Below the pieces are notes generated by a model. That model did no database searches and had not been told where the DNA came from. It worked only from the letters and a program-made list of their open reading frames with translations. A program made the position numbers and the translations under genes. Shown one piece after another: positions 19,429 through 30,028 of a stretch of 64,000 nucleotides of DNA (position 1 is its first letter; the number at the start of each line of letters is the position of its first letter). This DNA comes from Chondrus crispus (lineage: Eukaryota; Rhodophyta; Florideophyceae; Gigartinales; Gigartinaceae): positions 1 through 64,000 of the forward strand of contig NW_005178990.1 in NCBI RefSeq assembly GCF_000350225.1, written 5' to 3'.

Positions 19429-21168
19429 ATGGACTGCTCTGCATCGCCTATTATTCGGGCTCTTAACCGAGCTACTACCAACACATCTATAGCCGCAATC
19501 GCCTGTCTCACCCCTGCAAATGCCTCACATGTCCCCCTGACACCCCTCCATAACCGCCACACCCCCTCTCTCCTCACGGCTCCAATCTCGAACTCATCCC
19601 TTCCCCCTCCTGCCAACGACACCCCATCCGCCCGGGCATCTATGGATGTTACACCCTTGGCCCCTGTACCGACGCGAGCACTACAAAATGTACTAACCCA
19701 TGCTGAGCGTATCCGTATTGTCACATGGATGGTTGACGCCGCAAGCACAGATGGCGCGAAACACATTGCATCTCGTGCCATTCGTCGCTCCCCCATGCTG
19801 TTCAGAGGTAACGAAAAGGCGAACAGCGGGAAGGCGAGCAGGCTCTGGGCGGCGGGAGAAGAATTTTTGTCCTATTCGAAAAGTGTGGACAACCGTGGCA
19901 TACCCCTTTCGATAACCCAGGTCACAAGAGTGGGATTCAAACGAGTGTATATCAAGGCTCAGACGGGAAGAGGGCGCAAACGTGCCGTTTGGGTTGAAGC
20001 TCTGCATATTGCGCTTCTGGAAGATTTTTATAGGTTGCTGAAGACAGGATTGAAATTCAGTGCTAAGTTGCTACGTCATCTCGCATTGCATCTCGTGAAG
20101 GAGTCCAGCAATGTAGATTATCATACAAATATGATAGACGAAAAATCACAAAAATCAATTGTCGATATGATAACTGCACGTTGGGTACAGGGGTTCATGA
20201 ACCGATATCATATTGTCAGCAGAGCGCAAACTGGGAAACTTATGGTGTCAACGCCTGCTTCGCTGCTGATCAGCAGCGAAGCAGGCACAGATTGAGCGAG
20301 ATGTTGCGTTCCACCTCGGAGTCGTTGCTAGGGATTTTCGCTCGGGTGCTATTGACGAGAATGATATCTGTAACGCAGATGAAACGCACTTCCTTATCAA
20401 CCTCGATAACCATAGGACATTGGGGAGGTGTGGCGACTCAGAGGTTAAATATTCTGATGTTGTCTCTGGCTCTGAGGGAATGACTATGATGGTAAGGATT
20501 TCAGGCGGTAGGGACGCAATTATTGAAGCTCCGTTTATGGTTTTCCAAAATACCAATAGAAGTTATCCTATACAACGGGTTCCTGACAATGTCCCCGGGT
20601 TTTCGTACCGTTCTGGGCCTAAAGGTTGGATGGATAGAAACGTCTTCCCCAGTACCTCTCCGAGAAAAAGGTCATCCGGCCTCTTCCTCATGGCTGCAAG
20701 CGTATTTTGTTTGTAGACAACTGCAGTGGACATGGAGCATCTACAAATTTAGCGACGGCATTGAATTCTATCAATACTGAAGTGCGATTTTTCCCACCCA
20801 ATGCGACCGATTTGATCCAGCCAGCGGACTCATTTGTTATTCAAAAATTAAAGGATGCATGGAGGTCGCGTTGGGATAAGTACCAGATAGAGGTGATCAT
20901 GAAGGATGGGTTTGCGCCGGGTTTAGGGAAAATTCCTAACCCAGGCAAATACTTTCATCTTCGTCTTGCTGCCGCTGCGGTTCGCGAGGTCAATGCTATG
21001 CGCGACAGAGATAGCATTCGTTTCGCACGAAAGGCGTTGATACGGACTGGTCTTGCTTTAAATATCAATGGGCAGTGGGAGGAACGACAGCTTTTCCCGA
21101 AGCTGCAGGAGATTGTTAACAAATACCGAACACACTTTGAGGGAGCACCAGTTGTTGATGACCTATAA
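19429..21168 (+). pseudogene. DDE_1 (pogo/Tigger-like) transposase, twice frameshifted
   Basis: ATG 19429 opens 288 codons with a helix-turn-helix-like region (ALHIALLEDFYRLLKTGLKF, a CENP-B/Tc5-type fold). The frame then runs into a 34-bp palindrome (20253-20286) and stops at 20295. The frame starting at 20279 carries KQAQIERDVAFHLG and NADETHF (first catalytic Asp). A one-base loss in a C-run near 20648 shifts again into FVDNCSGHGAS (second Asp) and PPNATDLIQPAD (third Asp), ending at 21168. DDE_1 proteins cut and paste DNA at TA sites. All three catalytic acids survive, but not in one frame. Confidence 0.85.
20253..20286. repeat. 34-bp perfect palindrome inside the DDE_1 transposase
   Basis: GCCTGCTTCGCTGCTGA and its exact inverse meet with no loop. 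The right arm reads in the transposase frame (KQAQIERD follows); the left arm replaces expected coding sequence. Confidence 0.92.
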
Positions 21169-21350
21169 AGAGAATAACTGTGGACGAGGTATGTTGCTCG
21201 TGATTTGATTGGCCCATTCAGTAAACGAGGTAATAGTGTAGCCTGCACTATTGTAATATATTTAAATAATTAGTCTATGCTAATTGTGTTTGTCCTGCAT
21301 ATAGTGTCGTTGCACATATTAGCATAGGCTGCGGTAAAATCAATGGGGGC

Positions 21351-21859
21351 TGTAATAATATGGATCCTTCCGGTTCGGTGTTAATCCGTCACGGAGAGGG
21401 TGTCCACGGTAGCGGTAAATTACAACGCCAGCAACCTCACTAGGAGGGTGGCTTGTGCGAGACCGAAACGGACGAAGGGAGATGCTACCCCTGAAGACGG
21501 GAGATGAGTCCTAATTAGGAAGTTGGGGGCTAGCTCAGAGGGGATGGGGTAGCTGGTTTATTGTTGGGGAGAAAGGCAGTGCCTCCCTAGTACGTCTGCC
21601 TCCCTCCAGTCTCTGGCTACTGTAAGACTATATTACAGTAGCGATCATGACTAAATAGTAGTGTAAGGGCCTCTAGGTAGACCATCCGTGTACACGTGGA
21701 CAAATGTGCCCCTGGCCCCACGTGTACACCGGCATATACACTAGTACACGTGCGCCGTCACTCCGGCTTGCACGTGTACACTAAGCTATGTGTACCGCCT
21801 GTCACTGACGGCACTCTAGCTTAGTAGAGCAACGGGAACGGAGTTGCCATGTTACTACA
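21351..21859. repeat. Probable solo LTR (509 bp) near the right end of the DDE_1 element
   Basis: Begins TGTAATAATATGG and ends TTACTACA, with TGTA/TACA inverted ends and imperfect flanking 5-mers (GGGGC and CGGGC). It contains four CACGTG hexamers at about 21690-21780, as the gypsy LTRs here do, and no coding capacity. It interrupts the subterminal region of the DDE_1 element. Confidence 0.45.
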
Positions 21860-22631
21860 CGGGCCTGTTTTGACGTTGAACTTTGAATAGCATAGCCTAG
21901 ACTATTTGCGATATTCGGGTGTAGTCTGTATCAACCAACGATTCCATTAAATCATGATTATTCGCGAATTTGCGCGCATAAACTGTGAGTAAATGCTGCA
22001 AAATGATGAAATGACCATTTTTGCCTTCGTTTGAGCCCTAAACAAAAGGGATCCAACTTTGGATCAACTTTACCTTTATGACCTATCTCCGTGCCATTTT
22101 GCCTTGTCCATTAGCCTTGAAGCTCCTTCATGGCATGCTTGAAAAGATGCATGCGAGGCTTCAAGCGCTCTGAGTATCCGCGGCACGGATATTCATGAGA
22201 CACAGATAGCGGACTGAGGCGGCTTTTAGTAGGTCCCATAGGTCTGCAAACCAGCCCCATTCAGACGGTCCGGTTCCGGTGGTCCAGTACTGATCCGAAC
22301 CTAAATTTGATTCGGAATTCAAAGGTTGAATCCACCTGAGGGGACCGGGACCTCCGACGCCACAGAACAAAAAATGAGAAGAGCTGCCGTGTGTGTTCCG
22401 TCATTGCAATATGCTCATGTTTGTCGCACCCTCTTTACCTACGGACAGATTCTTTCTGTTTTCTCGTCATCCAGATGGACGTGCTACGCATCGCCCTTTT
22501 CGCCCGCGATGGAACCGCCGGAGCACTCCCTCAGCACAGCTTCCAGGCCAACCTGAGACGCAAAGGCCGTCAATACGTCCACTGAAGATACCTTTGCAAC
22601 AAATGCCGAGAGAGATATCTTTTTCACATGC

Positions 22632-23117
22632 ATGGATGAAGATAAGGCGATTCAACTTTTGGGAGCCGACCTGGGTTCTCTAAATGCTCGTGAATTCCTG
22701 TTTATTGCGGCTGAAAGGCTCAAGTTTTTGGCATCGGAGAAGGCAGTGGATGCGATCATTCGGCTTGTCAGGAAATTCGACAAAACAAAAACGGATCAGT
22801 ATCTTCATGAGGATTGCGTTTCTCGACGAAAGGCTGTTGAGACGCTCGGAAGACACAAGGGAGCGTGCACGCAGAAAGAGGTTGAAAAGTTGCTCTCTGA
22901 ATACCTACACGACGGAGACCCTTATATGGTTGAAGTGGCCGTGTGGGCACTTGCTGAGATTGGGGCGCCAGATGATTCGAGAATCCTACAGGACGTCATG
23001 GGCGTGCTGGACAATGAAAAGGTGGAGAAAGTGTGCGAAAAGGCGACTATCTGGGAACTAAAGTACGCCTGCCTCCTTACATGTGAGCGCCTCGGAGACA
23101 AGGGTTATCTGCGGTAA
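22632..23117 (+). CDS. HEAT-repeat protein, phycobilin-lyase/IaiH-like (161 aa, possibly 3' exon)
   Basis: ATG 22632 to TAA 23115-23117. The sequence is helical with HEAT-like pairs: VDAIIRLVRKFDKTKTDQYL, CVSRRKAVETLGRH, VEVAVWALAEIGAPDDSRIL, ATIWELKYACLLTCERLG. Single HEAT-like helices ending in A-L-x-x-I/L-G are typical of CpcE/CpeZ-type bilin lyases and the related IaiH/NblB proteins of phycobilisome-bearing organisms; the exact subfamily is inference. The frame is open upstream to a TGA near 22555. A separate frame from ATG 22374 (MRRAAVCVPSLQYAHVCR) looks like a plastid leader and could be an upstream exon, but I could not place the splice sites. Bilin lyases attach or isomerise phycobilins on phycobiliproteins in the plastid. 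Confidence 0.55.
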   Translation: MDEDKAIQLLGADLGSLNAREFLFIAAERLKFLASEKAVDAIIRLVRKFDKTKTDQYLHEDCVSRRKAVETLGRHKGACTQKEVEKLLSEYLHDGDPYMVEVAVWALAEIGAPDDSRILQDVMGVLDNEKVEKVCEKATIWELKYACLLTCERLGDKGYLR

Positions 23118-23633
23118 CGGCTACAAGGCAATGAAGACTAGCTCATGCGTGCTAACTCGGCGTTGGACTAGGGCACCTCAGAAGTGGATCTGAAAAGGAT
23201 AGCTGAGGGGGGGAAAGAGATATGTATTTCTGTGGTCGTAGCTGTTCATACATGACATGCAGCAGGGCAGGGCAGACTGGGTATAGACTGTAAGTGGCAA
23301 AGCGTTGAGGCCTCTCCAGTCGAAAGGGGTTGCTCGCAGGTTCTCGGCTGCGTATGCGCCTACGGAGCCAGGTTGCCAGGTACCCCGAAGATTGTATGGC
23401 TCGAGATTACGCTCGCCCTTTCCACGTACCCGAGGCGTTGCTGAAGGTCAACACACACTCAGGAGGGACTGGTGATTCTTTAGGTTGTTTGTCACACCGC
23501 TGGCTTAGTGCAATCTCACCTTGTCCTTCCCCAACTTGTGATGTGGAGAATCAAAAGTACAGAGAAAGAGAGTATATCTCTCTCAGTGTACAGTGTGCAC
23601 TGTGCTGGATCATGATCATGCCGGCGGGAAAAA

Positions 23634-23688
23634 CCCTTCTCCATCCGTCATCATGTGCTTCAAGCACATGATGACGGATGGAGAAGGG
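23634..23688. repeat. Perfect inverted repeat, 27-bp arms, 1-nt loop
   Basis: Left arm 23634-23660 and right arm 23662-23688 are exact reverse complements around a single C. The right arm continues as a short open frame. Confidence 0.93.
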
Positions 23689-23751
23689 ATTGAATGGGAC
23701 ATTGACGAGTTTGGAAGGGTACGCAGACGTGCTCATCTATCTTCTATCTGA
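23662..23751 (+). pseudogene. Short C-terminal coding scrap beginning in a hairpin arm
   Basis: The frame HMMTDGEGIEWDIDEFGRV..RRAHLSSI ends at TGA 23749-23751. Its 5' end coincides with the hairpin centre. It looks like the tail of an unknown gene cut at the palindrome. Confidence 0.3.
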
Positions 23752-24104
23752 CCGAAAAAATTTGCTTTCTTCTCTGTGCCAGAAATTGAAAGCAATTCAA
23801 AATTCCGATCATAAATTGCCCAATGAATAGTCGCACATCATCATTGTGCACACCTGTCGAATATTTATTCGTCGTGACGCTAAGCAATTGAACTGGCGGA
23901 GGCCTGCTGCCGCCTCCCACAAGTCCCCAAGATCGAAGAGCTGAAATGTCTCCCGCGGTTTTGCGTTGCAAAAATAATATATGCCGGGCACGCTCACCTT
24001 GCACGACAGGACTACGGATCACCGCTCCGTCGCATCAGCCGCTTTCAGACTCCCTACAAGCCCCGCTTCCTGGATCGCCACAACTGCTCTCGTTGCTCCC
24101 ACCC

Positions 24105-24925
24105 GCGCCACCACCATCGCAAAACCCTCCCCGCCATCACCCTCTTTGCCGCTGCAACCGCACCTGCGAAATTCGCTACACACACCCGCGGCGGCCGCAC
24201 CCGCACCTGCAGACACTACCCCAGCCGCACCCACGCTCACCGGCCCCACCACAGCTCAAGCTGCACCTGCGCCCGGCGCCATCGCCACCTCCGCCGCACT
24301 CATGCCCACCGCCACCCCCGCTGCACCCAAGCCCGCCGCTACCCCCCGCAGCCAAGCCTGCCGCCACCCCCGCTGCAGCCAAGCCCGCCCGTACCGCCCA
24401 AGCCGCTGCCACCTCTGCCACCACCATCGCAAAACCTTCTGCGCAATCACCCTCTCTGCCGCTGCAACCGCCCTCACCGCATCCGCACTAGCCGCGACTG
24501 CGAAAGCCGCTACACACCCCCGCGACGGCCGCACCCGCACCTGCCAACACTACCCCAGCCGCACCCGCGCCCACCGGCCCCGCCACCGCTCAAGCAGCAC
24601 CCACACCCGCCGCCGTCGCCACCCTCGCCGCACCCAAGCCCGCTGCCATCCCTGTCGCACCCAAGCCCGCCACCACCGTCCAAGCCGCTGCCACCCCCAC
24701 CACCACCATCCCAAAACTCTCGGGGCAATCGCCCTGTCTGCCGCTGCAACCGCCCCCATGGCACCAGCACCCGCCGTCACCGCGAAAGCCGCTACACACA
24801 ACCTCGGCAGCCGCACCCGCACGTGCCGACAGTATCCCAGCCGCATCCTTGCCCACCGGCACGTCACTGGTCAAGCTGCACCTACGCCCGCCGCCACCGC
24901 CACCCCCGCCACACCCTCGGAACGA
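24105..24925. repeat. Ala/Pro/Thr-coding tandem repeat, about 280-310 bp x 3
   Basis: Three diverged units start near 24118, 24428 and 24711. Each contains GCCGCTGCAACCGC and the GCCGCACCCGCACCTGC block. Two forward frames are open and low-complexity (AAAPAPADTTPAAP; KPAATPAAAKPA), and indels switch between them. Whether any of it is translated with the adjacent hAT gene is unclear. Confidence 0.7.
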
Positions 24926-24986
24926 CAACTTCGACACTGAGTCAGAGGCAGCGTTGTCAGTTTTCTATAGCTAAGACCGCACCAAA

Positions 24987-26138
24987 ATGGTGCTCTGCGA
25001 TACGAACCAGGTAGATCCTACAGCAGACACAAGCCAAAATGTCATCTACCCACCTTTCGTGGCAAATGATGAGGAAATTATTACAACTAGACGAGCGAAC
25101 AGTACGGTGTCCCCTAACCTCAATCTCTCATGTTCAACAGACCAGATTGCTGATCCTTGCAGCAGAAGTGGAACCCCCCTCGAAGATTCGAGGGGGGATT
25201 TGACGTTAAGGCGGAACTCTAGTGGTAGAAGGAGCTCGGGTGGCTCAAATGGCGGGCGGAAGCAGTCTTACGCAAAAGCGCATTGTTTTGAAGAATTGAG
25301 TGAAGGGTGTGAAGTAGTAGGTTCTGTCTGCAGGGGTTGTGGTAAGCAAATTAGAGACAAGCAGCGTCGTGCCTCAAGTCTCAGCCGTCACGTGATAGGG
25401 TGTCGTCGGTTCGCACAGGATATCAAGGATCGGGTCTTATCTGAATCAAGTGCACTTCAAAAGGAACGCGGAATTTACAATTTTAATGAGCCAGAGCCAC
25501 GACGTAAGAGATCTGGATCTTTCTCTGCTGATTCTCCTCCTGGAAAGGTTCGTCGTCGGGGAGGAAGCCCCGAAGAAGCAGACGCTCTCACTGGCGCTCT
25601 GTTGGAGGCTTTTGTAGAGCAGGCATGGTCTTGTACTGCTCTCGATACATCACAAAAGCGACCAAACGCGTTTCTGCGGTTTCTAAAGTTGGCCGCCCCA
25701 TGGTATGCGAAAAACTATTTGCCATCTCGCTACACGTTTACAGGACGCCATCTCGATGCACTTCACCAATCCGTTTCTGAAAGAGTGACGCACAGGATCC
25801 GAAGCGCAATGTCAATGGAATATGGAACCCTTATCTTTGATGGCTGGAATGACAGCACATCTGCACCCGTCGTGAGCGTGCTTATGAGAACTGAAGGTTC
25901 TGGGTTACTATCTGGGCGCCGGACGTTTTTCCTCGAGTCAGTCTTTACCAAATACGAGCGAGTTGGAGCTGTGGGGTATGTCCAAATTATTGAGTCTGTT
26001 ATGGAAAAGTTTGGGGGTATGAGTCGGGTCTGTGCAGTGACCAGTGACAGTGCAAAATGTTGCCAAAACGCGCGCAGAGCTCTCACACACAAATGCCCAA
26101 AACTGGTAGGAGTCCAGGACCAAGCTCATGTAGCCAAC
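24987..26138 (+). pseudogene. hAT-family transposase, 5' half (interrupted by gypsy element)
   Basis: Starts at ATG 24987. A BED-type zinc finger lies at residues about 110-135 (VCRGCGKQIRDK..SSLSRHVIGC), followed by a basic linker. The DUF659-like catalytic core then shows GTLIFDGWNDSTSAPVVSV (first Asp), VTSDSAKCCQNARRAL and VQDQAHVAN, where the LTR begins. The frame resumes at 41408 (LCMQDIGKIPWAKEVI). hAT transposases excise and reinsert DNA with 8-bp target duplications. The coding frame up to the insertion is intact, so the gypsy insertion may have killed it. Confidence 0.85.
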
Positions 26139-26814
26139 TGTAGTATAACCCCCTCTGGGGCTTTTTAGTTAGATTAGATCAACAACAGGATCTAATACTG
26201 TAGAGCCCGATGCTCTACAGTATTACCGCGCCTGGCCACGTGTACCCCTCGGGTACAGGGCGCACGCGTGCACACTTGTACCGCGCGCGACGGAAGCGCG
26301 CGCACACACGTGTACTGTCAGCCACGATGGCTGACAGTCTTACAGTACGGTCCGATCTGTACTACAGTAGTCCACTACAGTACTTCGGTACTGTAGTGTT
26401 ATAGGTTGTTTTATATATTAAATATGGAGCGGACCGGCGGCGGTGGAGGAGGACAAGCACGGACTTGTCACCCACCGACCGTCAAGGTCCGTCTCCCAGC
26501 TTACCTAACACGCGCGATCGGTCTTCGCGCGCGTTAAACGGGACAAAGTGGGTAGGGGACACACGCGTACGCGAGCGAGCCTAGATCCGCCTCCGCCCGT
26601 CAGCGCTGGTACGTTACCCAGCGCTGCTCCGGGGCGTCGAGGCGTGGATCGCCCCACGCGTACGCTCGTCCCCGACCGTCCGGCTCTACCACGCTACCAG
26701 GGCCCGCTTCCCTGTCTCGTTAGCTGTGTGTTCTCCCTGTGTTCTCCCTCTGCAAAGGGTCTACGTCGAGCTAGAGCATACACCGCTCTACGTCAGGGGG
26801 GTGTTTATGCTACA
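26139..26814 (+). repeat. gypsy-1 5' LTR (676 bp)
   Basis: Contains a hairpin TACTGTAGAGC-ccgat-GCTCTACAGTA at about 26196-26222, two CACGTG sites, and a TATA-like TTATATATTA at 26411. It differs from the 3' LTR by scattered changes and small indels (roughly 96-97% alike by eye). Confidence 0.9.
26411..26420 (+). promoter_or_regulatory. TATA-like element in gypsy-1 LTR
   Basis: TTATATATTA in an otherwise GC-rich LTR, conserved at the same place in the 3' LTR near 40999 (TTATATATTG). Likely core promoter; transcription start not determined. Confidence 0.4.
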
Positions 26815-26938
26815 GTGGTCTCCCGACCTAGAAGACCCTGGAGTCCGATCTCCGAGATCCCCTCTACGTCTACGTCAGGGGGTGTTTATGCTACAGTGGT
26901 CTCCCGACCTAGAAGACCCTGGAGTCCGATCTCCGAGA
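26787..26938. repeat. 81-bp tandem duplication across the LTR/primer-site junction
   Basis: 71 bp at 26787-26857 recur at 26868-26938 (offset 81). They include the LTR terminus TTTATGCTACA and the adjoining GTGGTCTCCCGACC, so the candidate primer-binding site is present twice. Confidence 0.85.
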
Positions 26939-26975
26939 AGACTTCCGCTTCCCTCCGCGAACCGATCGCGTCGAG

Positions 26976-29043
26976 ATGAGCCAAGAGTTTGAGCCCTCGA
27001 TCCGCTCCGAAGCGGCGGATCTGAGTCCGGCCGCTGTGCAGTCCCCATCCGCCCGGTTGGGCGACAGCGACGCAGGTCCTCGTGACCGCGAACCGTCGCT
27101 CGGATCCTCCGATGAGAGAGCGGCGGCGATGTTCGAACGCATAGCCGAATACATCGAGGAAGTCCGTACTTCCCCTCGGATCGATGTATCGGACCATGTA
27201 TACACTCGATGTATGGCCGAACTCCGCTCCCTGCGTGAAGGGAGGTTCGATAGAGTGACGCAGTCCTTAGAGAATCTCCCAGCACTGATCGACGAGTTGC
27301 ACTCGCGGATAGTGCTCGTCGAAGACTCCCCGTTTCGCCTCCTCCGGGCCGTCCGGGCAAGGTCGCCCTGAGAGGCCGACCTCGGTGAGACGACCCGGGG
27401 ACCGAACCTCTCCGTCCGCACAGCAATTGGGTGCGTTCGCGCACCTCTTCGCTGAGCTCAACGCCACTCTTCGGCGTGCTCGTGACATGGAACGTTCCAT
27501 GGCCGAAGGGCTATCCGGTGCCCCCTCGAGAGGGCCCGGTAGTACCGTACCTCCGAGCGCCGCCGCCCTCGAAGGTCGGCGTCCGACTGGCGCCGCTACA
27601 AGTCGGACTGCAGAAGGAAGCCGTCCTCCGATAGACGCGAACTTCGCGTCTGAGACCCAAGCTTTGCCTCCTATTGCCGGAAGTAGGCGGCAAGTGGACC
27701 GCGTATCGTACGCGGACGAACAGGACCGTGGAGGAGCCGCCCGCGAATCCGGAGAACCGATGTTCTCCGTCGATCCCCGCTCGGGCGGCTACCCGCCAGC
27801 GAGTTACGCCGAGCATCCAGGTCCGGTAGTCGTCCGTACGCTACCGGTTACCTCCTTCGGCACGCTGGGTCCCGCTGAACCCGGGCTCGAGCCGGTACAT
27901 ACGATGATCCAAGAGTTCAGCGCCGTTGCTGACTGTCGTATGTATCGCTTGGATAACACCTCAAGGCTCGTTACCTCGGGTGACACGGGACGGATAGCGA
28001 AGTGCGTCCAACGCTGTCGTGGGATTCGTCCCACGATGCGCAGCTTCGACGGTACCGACCCGATCCAGCTGCTGCCGTTTTTGAAGGATATCCGAATCAC
28101 CTTCAACTCGCAACACCTGACCGAAAGTGTTACGGTACGAGTCCTCGCGCACTTCCTCCAGCGCGACGCGGAGCGCCTGTATACGAGTTATACGATGCGT
28201 GGCCTCCGCGCCGGCCAGCTCCATGACGACGTGAGCTGGCCGGGGCTCGTGAATCAATTCTTGAAACGCTGCCTCACGGACGACGTGTTAGGTGAAGCGT
28301 ACGACGCTGTCGCTACGGCGCGACAGCCATCGCATGACACGGAAAGCACGTTTGCTGACCGACTCGAGACTGCCGCGTTCCGATGCCCGGCAGTCTTCTC
28401 CGAACAGTCCCTCGCGCACTACTTCGTGCGGGGACTTGCACCGGCAACCCGTGCCGCAGTATCCGAAACTGTTCAAAGGCTGCCAGGCAGTCAGAAGACC
28501 GATCTCCCGACCATCCGCCGTATCGCCACGGCGGAAGGTACAACGTACCGCGCTCGGCGCGGTTTACCTCTGCCGGATCCGAAACCGGCAGGGAGGGCTG
28601 GCAGGACTACGAAGTCCGCCGCGACAAGTTCGTTCGCCTCGACCCTCCATATCGGGGAGGATGAGTGGCAGGCCGACCCTGTCCTTATTACGCAAGGAGC
28701 AGGGCCCGTGGGGGCACGAACCCCCTCACCGATGTCGACCGGAACGACATCCAGTTACGCGACCGCGTTCGCGGCCACTCCAAGAGTGGCAAGGGGTACG
28801 GACCCCCGGGTCGCAGAGCTCGACATATCGAACCGAGATGCAGGAGGCGAAGCGCCTCGCGTGCCGCTCCTCACTGACTAGGAGGCACGGCACGCGGCGA
28901 CCTTCGCCTCAACGGACGGCAGCGCGTACGTGTGCTGGCCATGCCGTACGTACGGGCATGCCATGTACGCGTGCCCGTTCCTGTCGCCGGAACAACGAAT
29001 GTTCACGGCGTACAGGAACTACCGCTACCAGATGGAGATGTAG
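26976..29043 (+). pseudogene. gypsy-1 gag
   Basis: ATG 26976 starts 131 codons (frame ends 27371). A shifted frame from about 27385 continues to TAG 28879-28881 and, in the same frame, on to TAG 29041-29043. The capsid-like core reads MRSFDGTDPIQLLPFLKDIR, VRVLAHFLQRDAERLY and QSLAHYFVRGLAPATRAAVS. Downstream of the internal TAG is a CCHC zinc knuckle, CWPCRTYGHAMYAC (C-x2-C-x4-H-x4-C). Gag packages element RNA. One frameshift and one internal stop separate the matrix, capsid and knuckle parts. Confidence 0.75.
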
Positions 29044-29919
29044 TGCAATGCGCCTGTCGGGCAGACACCGCGGTTCGATGGTCCAGCAAAAACAACAGCA
29101 GCAGCAAAAAGAAGAACTGCCGATGGCACAGCGCTACGGAGTGTCCGACTCTCCCTTCTCCGTTTAAACGAGCTTCCGACTCGTAGTAGCTCAGTGTAGT
29201 GCAGTGGACACACTCGCCAACGAGGGCGTAAATCTCGCTATGAGGGAAAGCGGTATGTCCAGTCACCACCAAGGTGTTAGGGGCCCTCTGTCCGTGGTAG
29301 CGCAGAGGTAACGCAAGAATCGCGGGTAGAGTCGCGGTCAGCGCGTGAGGGGGTACTCGGGATCGAGTAACTAGAAGGAGTGGGTGTGGCAGTCGCGTCG
29401 CGGACCGCTATCGACAGCGTCGAAGAAGAACAAAACAAGGAGGGAGAAGAAAGAAGGAAGGAGAAGTGTAGCGTAGAAACGTAGAAAATAGGGAAAAAAG
29501 TAAAGGAAAAACAAGAAAAAGGATGACGACGAAGGGTGCAGGTACCAGACTTAGCCAACTAGATAGGAACCGTAGAGGATCCTACCAGAGATGGGGTCCG
29601 ATCACCTGCTGCCTCTTTACTGCAGCGCCTTCCGACACCCGACCTATATAGGCCGAGCGCCGTCGTCGGCGTCGATTACTAAATAGGTAATTAATAATTA
29701 ATTATCGTCATTAGAATTGCCACTTGGCATTAGACGCTAATTAGCGTAGAAACTTGTGGGCAACACGTACGTACACGGGTTGTACACGTGTTGTACACGT
29801 TTCAGATACGTGTCATACGACTGTTATAAACGTGTGTCCACGTGTGGTACACGTGGGGTACCTTCCCAAGTGCGCGCGCACAGTACACGTGTGGCGCGCT
29901 TATCATACACGTGTGGTAC

Positions 29920-29949
29920 CATCCAAAGTGTACGCGTACACTTTGGATG
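29920..29949. repeat. 30-bp perfect palindrome (first copy)
   Basis: Core ATCCAAAGTGTACG joined to its inverse CGTACACTTTGGAT with no loop. Confidence 0.92.
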
Positions 29950-29992
29950 AGCACACGTGTCATAGACGGGAGCGCACAGCATACACGTGTGG

Positions 29993-30028
29993 GCTCATCC
30001 AAAGTGTACGCGTACACTTTGGATGAGC
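29993..30028. repeat. 36-bp perfect palindrome (second copy)
   Basis: The same core as at 29920, extended by GCTC/GAGC, 76 bp downstream. Confidence 0.92.

Larger units (their letters stand above)
14244..21928 (+). mobile_element. Pogo/Tigger-like DDE_1 DNA transposon, host to a copia insertion and a solo LTR
   Basis: The left terminal inverted repeat is split. CAGTCTACACCCG (14244-14256) continues after the copia element at 19098-19114 (AATACCACAAATAGTCT). The right repeat is at 21899-21928. Once the copia insertion is discounted, the two ends match at 27 of 30 positions as inverted repeats beginning CAG. The outer right flank is TA (21929-21930), as expected for pogo-type elements; the left flank AAG does not show it clearly. 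The transposase remnant is inside at 19429-21168. Subterminal regions hold repeated TTAGTATAGGCTAC-like motifs in both orientations. Confidence 0.75.
23118..23980. other. Intergenic with a strong fold-back and a short gene tail
   Basis: No complete gene. Contains the 55-bp inverted repeat (23634-23688) and an apparent C-terminal coding scrap after it. Confidence 0.45.

Noticed and set aside
23946..24940. Proline/alanine-rich protein gene
   Set aside because: Frame switching between repeat units and absence of a stable start make a real protein doubtful; kept only as a repeat.
25168..25195. CCCCCCTCGAA hairpin in the hAT gene as another break
   Set aside because: The reading frame passes through it without interruption.
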